Source of the DNA: Buxus sempervirens
Lineage: Eukaryota; Streptophyta; Magnoliopsida; Buxales; Buxaceae
Direction of reading: 5' to 3'
NCBI GenBank assembly: GCA_947561395.2
Contig: OX387187.1
Span: 23,789,829-23,853,828 of the forward strand
Length of the DNA stretch: 64,000 bases
The position numbers were made by a program, and so were the translations under genes. Under the pieces are notes generated by a model. It was not told where the DNA came from. It ran no database searches and was given only the letters and a program-made list of their open reading frames with translations. Below, piece by piece: positions 56,249 to 64,000 of this stretch (position 1 is the first letter of the stretch; every line of letters begins with the position of its first letter).

Positions 56249-59200
56249 TGTAACGCCCCGGATCCAAGTTATGTGGGTAAAATCGTAACTTATCTCCGAA
56301 GGTTAATATATAACCCAGGATAGTAAATCAGAGTGAAGGAAAACATGAATAAATCAATAACGGGATAATCATAGTGCACTATAACCCAAGCTCATCAATA
56401 AAATATTGTAACCCAAGGCTAACTCACATGAACCAAGCATATACCCACTGGTGCCGTCCTTACCAGAATCTGAAAACAAAACAAAACTGAAAGGAATGAG
56501 ATACGAATATCCCAGTAAGTAGCACATGCATGCTCAAATACAGCTCATCAGTTCTAAAATATGATGCAGTTGTAAATCATGCAACAGTAGCGATAACACC
56601 TCAGTTCTGAATAATCCACGTAATTCAACAGTAATCCAAGCAATCAGAAAAAAAAAATACAGAAATAATCCAGTTCAACAAACATATATGTAACATCAAA
56701 TCAACAGTTGATAAGTCGTTGCAGGACTCATGAAATAAGATTGTCTTTAACTAGAGTAATGCCAATGTCCACTACGCCACCTCCCGGCTTAGATGCGATA
56801 TGCCGAGTACACGATCATCGTCTTATTGCGGGAGAACCCACCCAGTACAGTGATGGGTTGGCATGTACTAATCCAGTCACAGTCCGAGTACACGATAAAA
56901 TGAGGGATAGCCGCAGCCAGCCGAGTACACGATCAGGCCTCATTGAGTACACAGTGGAAAAGCGTGGGTGAACAAAGTATTACAACTAGCAAAGAACAAT
57001 CCTTTCCACTACCTAGCTCCTAATATGGATCCATATCGAGCTATGCCTACTAGACTCTAAAACCAAAACCAATAGTGAAATCTAACAAGTACAACTCATC
57101 TCAATCTCAATCATATCATCCCGAGTACACGGGGCATCTCTGAGTACACAGAGGTATCAACATCCCAAGTACATGGGGCATCCCCGAGTACACGGAGGTA
57201 TCACAACTACCCAAGTACATGGGCCTCACAACTGTCTCTCCAAGTACATGGAGGAAAACCAATTCCAAACCAGAAAACCAATCATTCATATTCAATTTAA
57301 AATTCTCTTTCCATAGAATCCGCATAAAACCGGTGCAATGTAAAAATTACATAATCATGACAATCCCGTCAAATCCGAGGTGAAATCCAGTGCTAATAAA
57401 TCAAGGTTCAACCGTATTCACAAAATCAGAATTTATAGACACATCTTTATTCCAATAATAAGTTTTACAAGCTCCTTTCATTTATTTCCATAAAATCCCT
57501 TTGAGAGACATTTATGTAAAAGTGATGTTTCTAAGTTAAACCGACATTTTCGGGTGTTAAAACCAGAGTTTACATACTGATATTAGGTTCATGCTTAAAT
57601 TACTGCTTTTTGTTCTCCAACAGTAGCTTACCCTATAGGTAATATCCTTTTAGTTCTAAATTTAGTAAAATGTCTATTTTGGCTAAACCGGTAAATTCGA
57701 GTGTAAAATCACAGAATTAATTCTTATTATCATTCTATATATATATTCTGCTCATTTTACTTAAAATGTAAGTTTTCCCCCCAAGACTTACTCTTAAGTT
57801 CACTTATATGAGGCAAATAACCTTTAATTACTTTTACTAATACCTTTACTTCCATTATATGCCTTCCACAGCTTTATACCCTTTAGTTAATTTCATTTAT
57901 GTAATTTTTATCTAATATGATTCCAAGTAACTTCAGGTATGGTCTGAACCTAAAACAAAACAATCGATAAGTTTTACTTTGTAACCCCAATGCTCTTGGA
58001 TAACCTATGCCAAGACTAAATTATTCACCATGCTTCTTAGATTAAAATATCTCCTTTTACCCTGTTTCAACATCTAATTATTTCTCCCATTCCTTATGGT
58101 CATTTCTAATCAATCTTTTTTTTTTTAAGTAACTTCTCCAAATAAGTTTTACAAATTACAAAGTATAGGTGTTGGACAGATTCTCAAACTCATAAGAAGA
58201 CTCATCTTATTAACCTGACCAATTTTCTAATTTCCAACCATTACTACCTTAAATATATTCTCACTTCCAGCATTTCCTTATTTCACAATAGTCCCTTATT
58301 AACTCCTAATTAACTCTCTAAATATTTCCTTAAGAGCAATCCCAAATTAGCTCCCAAAGTATTCTTAATCATAGGTCTCAACCTTGATCTTGAACTCCAT
58401 TTCAGCACTTCTTGTTTATTCATGGTAATTCAGTTCTCAATTAATTTAGTTCACAAGTTAATCTCTAACGTAGCTCCAAGGTAAGACTAAAACAAAATTT
58501 TAAAAGAGTTACATGGAGTGGGCGCCAACCCTTGAAAAGGTAGGCACCACCACATTTTCCCTATTACTCAATCATGTTACATAACAACACTTCATACAGA
58601 ATTTCAGGCACTTAATTTAATCATCTAGCTAATATTCTTGAGTTAAATATGTGAAATACAAGTCTAACCACAACAGCTGCTCATGGCTAAAAGAAAATTG
58701 CATGAGCGCCTACCTCCCCTAGGTAGGCCATCCTAGGCAATCCTAGGCCATCCTAGGCACTCTCCCAATTTTCATCCCAAGACTTGTGGCAAATGGAATT
58801 TGTCCAAGATTGATTTAATACTTCTTGTTCAAACTAATTCCAGCATTACTTTAACACTTTAAACAATGATTCTACACCACTTCGAATTTATTTAAGACAT
58901 GATTCAATTCATCAAACAATTAGCCGCTCATGAGGTTTTCTGACAAAGATTTCAGCAAAACAAAAATAGATCCGAATTATCTATATATATTCTGATCTGG
59001 TTTTCTTCATTAATTCATCTCCAGAACTCAATGACAAACCAGTAAAATAGTAAACATACTCTGAATTTTCATTAATCTAGAACTCATTGCTGACCAAGTT
59101 TAGACGCCAAAACTAATAAAAACAGGGGAATCTGCAGATCGTATTCAGGTGAGACTACACTTCGATTTAATCATTATAATTTGAAAACACGAGTGCTACT

Positions 59201-59942
59201 TACCTTTGTGACGCTAAATTCGAACTGCTGAGGACCTCAATTCTAAGATTTGGATTCTGCAACACCACCACAGATCCGATCGATTTCATTTCCTCTAACT
59301 GAATTTTATTTACTAGTTAGATCTCTACAGATTTGAATTCTAATTCGCATAATAATAAAGTTAAACAAAATCATTCTTATTCAGCTGCTAGACTTACCTA
59401 ACTGGATCTGAGATGGTCGAAATTCACTGCTCTTAGCTAACCAAAAGTTGCTGCTGCAATATATTCTTCACTCTTGCTTGAACAGAGCTCAAAGACCAGC
59501 CTATATTCCCTCTGATTTCCACAGACTTTCCAGAATCTACCCTCTCAACCCTAGGCTTCTTCCTTCACCGAATTCTCTGATCTCTAGATTGTTCAAGCAA
59601 TTAACTAACTAAACTGCCGAACTAAAATTAGACTCCCTTTTATAGCTGCCGCCAAGGTATTGTTTAAAGCCAAATCCTATAGTTGCCACTCCAGCAACTT
59701 CCTACACTAGCACCACTAAGATACCTTGATTCTACACATGCCACACCACTGAATCACCATAAAATTTACCAATAGAAATTCTTAGCCATGCTCCTCACCG
59801 ATTTTTAAAAATTTATCTGACTGGTTCACCGAAAATTCCGGTTTGATCGTTTTTTCCCCATTTCTGAGATTTTCCATCAATTAATTAAATTAATCCAACA
59901 AAACATCTAATTTTAAATGCTATTAAAATCCGGGATATTACA
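56249..59942 (-). mobile_element. Solo LTR, 3694 bp, target duplication about CAGAA
   Basis: Ends TGTAACGCCCCGGATCC and AATCCGGGATATTACA, with CAGAA (56244-56248) and TAGAA (59943-59947). The leader sequence on both sides resumes colinearly with 30390-30470. Minus orientation by a TATA box (GCTATAAAAG near 59645-59636) and a donor-like AAAGGTAAGTAG near 59203. It carries the AGTACA hairpin array and a CCTAGG-rich patch (58690-58760). Confidence 0.88.
57119..57254. repeat. Hairpin array with constant AGTACA loop
   Basis: Six inverted repeats share the loop AGTACA: arms CCCG/CGGG (57120), CTCTG/CAGAG (57138-57153), CCCA/TGGG (about 57164), CCG/CGG (about 57183), CCCA/TGGG (about 57210) and CTCCA/TGGAG (57238-57253). 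Weaker members with the same loop lie at 56802, 56884, 56920 and 56943. Confidence 0.88.
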
Positions 59943-61019
59943 TAGAAGTAATCCTACCCAAAATCCATGTAAGAGGCAACCAAGAGTACAAAGTCCAGGA
60001 ACATGGTGTCTAACTTTGGAAGGAACGTGTACCCTCATGAGCATTCATGCATTTTTGCAAATATAGTGTCAAAATCCCATTTGGGGACTGTATTTAAAAG
60101 CCAAATCAAGGTGTACATTAAGTGGGAATAAAGATAACATAATATGTAAAAATTTAGGGAATAGCTGAATAAAAAAAGGGCCATTTTGACATTGACCGAA
60201 AACTCAGGTTGGTAAAACTGTATAGTCTTTGTATCCAAAATTTATTTTTGGCAAAAGGGTTTTATGTGTGTATCCGAACACTTATTTCGGATACAATAAA
60301 GCATGCCTTTCGCCGACCTGATATGTTGGATACAACCCAGAAAATTACAGATTGATTTCTATCCCAACTTTTTTGAATATAAAATGCCAAAAACATTGTG
60401 AATAACCTGTGGGCACCTCAATGGGAGTATGGAAAGATAATTTAAGTGTTCAAATGATTTAACAAAGGATTCAACCTAATCTTGGAACACAAATCCATCA
60501 TTTCCTCCGAGCTTAAAGAAGATACATCAAAAGGGAATTAAAGTGTCATATTTCTTGATACCAATTCATCTCAAACATATTTCAATCAAACTTTTGAACT
60601 TGAAAAGAGAGAGAAACTTCCAAATGTGCTTAAGCTTCTAACTTTGGGGTATTGGCAAAATGTGGGGTAATAAGTCAATGTTTGACTATATCTTTCATAA
60701 CTTTTCCTTGTGTTAAGTTAGAGGTTAGTATTACAATTGACTTATTTTCAAAGCCAATTCTTGAAACGAATCCTCGAGTGAAACTCATTAAAATTCAAAC
60801 TTTTAAAGAGATTCTTTAAGTCATACCCCAAAAGAATAATGAATGCATATGTTGCTTGGGAACCTAGGAATCCCCAAATTTCTAAAAAAATCTCTTTATG
60901 GATCACTTGGAAACCATTTAATTTCAAGCAAATAAAAAAAAATCATGAAAAGGAAAATGATTTAAAATCAAAGTTCTTTGAAGCAAATTGAGTTTCTTTT
61001 CAACTCAAAAGCTTTAAAG

Positions 61020-61766
61020 AAAATTCAAAATTTCCATGGGCCTCTTAAAGCCTTGGAATTTCAGATTTTCTTCAAATAACCCGTAGGTCTCTGAAAGCCT
61101 TTGAATTTCAGATTTTTGTCTAACCCTTCATAGGCATATAAAAGCCTTGGAATTTCGGAAAATCAATTCATAGGACAACTGAAGGCTTTCAAAAACTTCA
61201 GATTTCATAGGCCACCAGTAGCCTTTGAACTTCAAATTCTCATAAGCCCTAGGGAAGCTTGAGCAATTCCCTAACCTCATGGGCCTTCTAGAGCCTTAAT
61301 TTAGAAACTCATAGGATCTCTGAAAGCCTGAAATTTCAGAACTTTTTCTTCATAAGCCTCTAGAAGCTTGCATGATTCTAGAACCCCTCATAGGCCCCTG
61401 AAAGCCTGTGTAATTTTAGGAGGCTTTGGAAGCCTTGATTCTAATTCACATCTTGTGGGACATGCTGGAAGCCCTAAAATATTCTAACAAATTATTTGGA
61501 TGGTCTTTTTCGTACCAACCAATTCATAAGCCCTTGGAAGCTTGAGTAATTCTAAGACACTCTGTGATTTGTCTAAAGGCTTTTAATTTAGGCATTTCAT
61601 ATCTTGTGGGACATGTTGGAAGCCCTAAAATATTCCAACACCTCTCTGGATGGTCTTTTTCTTATCAACTAGTTCATAAGCCCTTGGAAGCTCGAGTAAT
61701 TCCAAGACACCCTGTGATTTATATAAAAGCTTTTATTTTGGATATTTCATTTTCAGTGGGATATGT
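61020..61766. repeat. Pre-gag satellite, loose hairpin units
   Basis: Units with GCCTTTGAA- or GCCTGAA-like loops and arms such as TCTGAAA/TTTCAGA (61090-61112 and 61319 onward). Two longer repeats follow (about 61445-61585 and 61605-61766) with GTGGGACATG, TGGAAGCCCTAAAATATTC and TGGTCTTTTTC. Equivalent in position to 31105-32460. Confidence 0.82.
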
Positions 61767-63707
61767 TGTAAAATCCTGAATTTTTAATAACATTAAAAAT
61801 ATTAGATTTTGTTGTTAATTAGTTTAATTAATGGAAAATCTTAGAAATAGAGAAAAGGGAATTATTTGGAGAGAAATAATTAAATAAAATAGGAGAAATT
61901 ATTAAAAAGGGCAAATCCGTTAATTTAGTTTCATTAGTGGGGTTGGTGGTTTGGTATGGTAGCAAGCAAGGGCAATTTTGGCAATCTGGAAATTAAATGA
62001 GAAGGGATTTAATTTAAAGCAAGTGATGGTTATAAATTTAGCTGAATAATAATAATATGTTCAAATTTGTTTTTCTTAGGTAAGATGCTAGTATAGGCTA
62101 TTGGTGGAGTGGCAAGTTCTTAATAAAATGGTTAAGAGGATGACCCTATAGAGAAATGGTGTAGTTGAGTATACATGGGATCATGAGTAAGTTAAGTGGT
62201 TTGAGCACAACCATCGGCCTATAAATAGGTCCCTATTGGGTTGAATTAGGGTTTTGGCCGATCAAATGTGAAGGGAGATTCGTGAAACAGTGGAGGAAAG
62301 CAAGGGTCGGAGGAGGAGTTGCGGCTGTTGCTCATCTCGATAAAGAAACTAGGGCAAAGTGGATAGGAGTGCTGGATCTGTTTGGGGACTACTCGGAAGT
62401 AAGAAATCCTTCTGTCGGAAGTTGCTGAAACTGCCGGAGGTTACTGTGATCGGCCCAACTTGGCTGTGCGATCAGAAGGAATCAGGAGAACCTGAGGTTG
62501 AAGGTGAGCGTCGGCAAGCGGAAATCTCAGATCGTCTGCCGTGCGAGGTCTGAAGAGGAATTGAAATCTCTGAGTTAGAGGAGTTGCGATTCAAGTGAGT
62601 AGCATCACTTTTCCTTCGTGTATTGAAACCGAATGCATGAATTTAATCGAGATTATATGCTATATGTGTTATTAGTGACTGAAATTGATATTATGAGTAG
62701 ATCTTTGAATACAGAACATGATCTTGGTAGGATTAAATTCGATTTGATTCTAAATGGTTGTTATAGGTGTTATGAGCATGAGAGAGTGCTTGTAGAGTTT
62801 TGATTTTAGGTCAGTCTTGGTTAGATTGAAATAGCAGTGAACAAAACATGTATCGGGAAATTCAGGGGAGCATCCGCTGGGTTGCCGCCCACTAATTATA
62901 CTTGGCGGTAGCTTGGCGCATGGAAATCTTTGGGTCCGCCGAGTTGGCGCCAACTTTCCCAACTTAGCGCACACTCACTTTTTGGATGCGCTGACCTCGT
63001 GCTGACCTGGCGCCAACCTTCCCAACTCGGCGCACCTACCCAATTTTCATATTAAGTGCAGCTAATTATGTATACTTAAAATTTGATGGTTTTACCTCAT
63101 AAAAGCTAACCTATGGGAACTTAGTGTTATTGAAATTTTAGGGTGCTTATTATTGCTCCATTTACTTAAGTATTTACATGTAAATAAGGTTTTACCCCCC
63201 ATTTGGAACCAATAAAAATACTTCAAAGGTCCAATTCCCAGCTAATAAAAAGTCAACTTTCCAGTTCATGCCTAAATTTCCAGTTTTCCCGATTTTTATC
63301 AAAAATCCCGTTTTGGGTTTGATACCCAGATTAGTGATTCAGAAGCCCATAAAATTCTAGGAGATGTGTTTACCCTTCAATAGACTACAACCAGAATTTG
63401 AGGTCCCAAAACTTTTTGTCTCAGAATTGATTGCTTTTTTGGTATGGTGATCTTATAGGAGATCCTAAGACTATTCCACTCATCCAAAATGTGTTTTGAG
63501 GATTTTATGACATTCATTTTAATTGATTTGGATTATGAAAGCGAAATTGAGAATCTAGGAACTGTTTGCTGATTTATGTTTAATCGAAGTTTGGATGCTG
63601 TAATTGTTTCTGTATAATGTGTTTACTTCTGAAAAGTCAGTTTTGAAACCATATTTGTTTTGCGGGAATTCATCTACACTATTATGCTAGTTCATCATTG
63701 AATGCAC
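61767..63707 (+). mobile_element. LTR related to the 56249 and 34285 families, partial
   Basis: Starts TGTAAAATCCTGAATT, like the minus-strand start of 56249-59942. TATA box CCTATAAATAGG near 62219, donor-like AAGTGAGTAGC near 62593, GC-rich patch at 62870-63050, and at 63140-63480 a block matching the reverse complement of about 35940-36360. Interrupted at 63708 by another LTR start. Open frames (for example 62359-62553) are not convincing genes. Confidence 0.7.
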
Positions 63708-63770
63708 TATAAAACCCCGAATTTTCACAAATATTAAAATAAAATAATAATTAGTATTCTTGAGGATTAT
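63708..63770 (+). mobile_element. Start of an LTR of the 34285 family
   Basis: Over 60 bases it matches the minus-strand start of the 34285-37281 solo LTR (TAAAACCCCGAATTTT, AATATTAAAATAAAATAATA). It is cut at 63771 by the next LTR. Confidence 0.75.
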
Positions 63771-64000
63771 TGTAAATGTGAAAACTCACACTCCTGTTAT
63801 GGCAAATGATTTACAAATTATGTTTCTAATGAAGCTTCAAGATGTGTAGATTAAACAATGAAAATTCATTAAATTCAGTAAAGAAGAAGAAGTTGGTGCC
63901 ACCACACTGCTACCACGCCGCTGCCACCCCCGCTGGCAGCGCATAAGGGAATTCGTGTGTCGAAAGTGAGGATCGTGCACCTGCCGCGTACTCTCCCGCT
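63771..64000. mobile_element. LTR of the 11673 family, truncated by window end
   Basis: TGTAAATGTGAAAACTCACA onward is nearly identical to 11673-11905, with the same GC-rich patch (GCCGCTGCCACCCCCGCTGG). Nested in the preceding LTR start. Confidence 0.9.

Larger units (their letters stand above)
55029..61766 (+). other. Leader of the 51224 element, interrupted by a solo LTR
   Basis: 55029-56248 and 59943-61766 are colinear with 28929-31100, for example the segment with CACAACCTACCCATTACC near 55755 and the GTAAGAGGCAACCAAG segment near 59966. A hairpin TGTATCCGAA/TTCGGATACA is at 60269-60295. It ends in a pre-gag satellite and is then cut by the LTR at 61767. No gene is supported. Confidence 0.8.

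Noticed and set aside
62359-62553. 64-codon frame in a GC-richer stretch
   Set aside because: It sits in an LTR leader downstream of a TATA box, and has no recognisable domain.

Overview
The window is nuclear DNA from a flowering plant, probably a eudicot with a repeat-rich genome. The evidence is Ogre/Tat-like Ty3 retroelements primed by a tRNA-Arg-type site, Cassandra TRIM elements carrying a 5S rRNA-like segment, an endogenous pararetrovirus (Caulimoviridae), hAT-type MITEs with 8-bp target duplications, a CACTA-like end, and remains of a plant pectinesterase gene. I see no intact host protein-coding gene. Almost everything is nested mobile DNA, and most open frames are by-products of tandem repeats.

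Layout. 1-5220: leader and 5' LTR of an Ogre/Tat-like element on the minus strand, running off the left edge. 5221-about 12900: Caulimoviridae copy (coat-like region, CCHC knuckle, protease, reverse transcriptase, RNase H, downstream ORF region, promoter), interrupted by a 1045-bp solo LTR at 11673-12717. 13227-17870: old minus-strand LTRs, one probably inside another. 17871-25977: the only gene-like island, with a broken pectinesterase (20013-21126), three hAT-type MITEs, a foldback element and a CACTA-like fragment. 25978-43661: a 17.7-kb Ogre/Tat-like element with both LTRs, PBS, PPT and a CTTAT target duplication; it shows gag but no recognisable pol and holds a 3-kb solo LTR. 43828-45639: solo LTR. 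46840-50693: LTR fragment holding a 1.73-kb Cassandra/TRIM composite. 50694-61766: Ogre/Tat-like LTRs nested in each other plus the leader of one element, itself carrying a 3.7-kb solo LTR. 61767-64000: three LTR starts nested in one another.

The most unusual signal is shared by several LTR families. Each carries arrays of short hairpins in which the loop sequence is constant while the two stem arms change together: loop AGTACA at 57119-57254, loop TGGATT at 12263-12490, loop GCCTCTGA-like in the pre-gag satellites at 31690-32420, 61020-61480 and (opposite strand) 1-391, and TATCCGAC/GTCGGATA-type stems upstream of the LTR TATA boxes. A second striking object is the Cassandra composite 46962-48691: its outer LTRs point in opposite directions, yet a perfect 5-bp duplication (TATAG) flanks the whole unit. 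A third is a conserved TATA-box to splice-donor spacing inside most LTRs, with a matching acceptor just before gag.

All calls are by eye from the sequence. Boundaries backed by target duplications are exact; others are approximate and marked so. Viral and LTR elements are described as fossils only.
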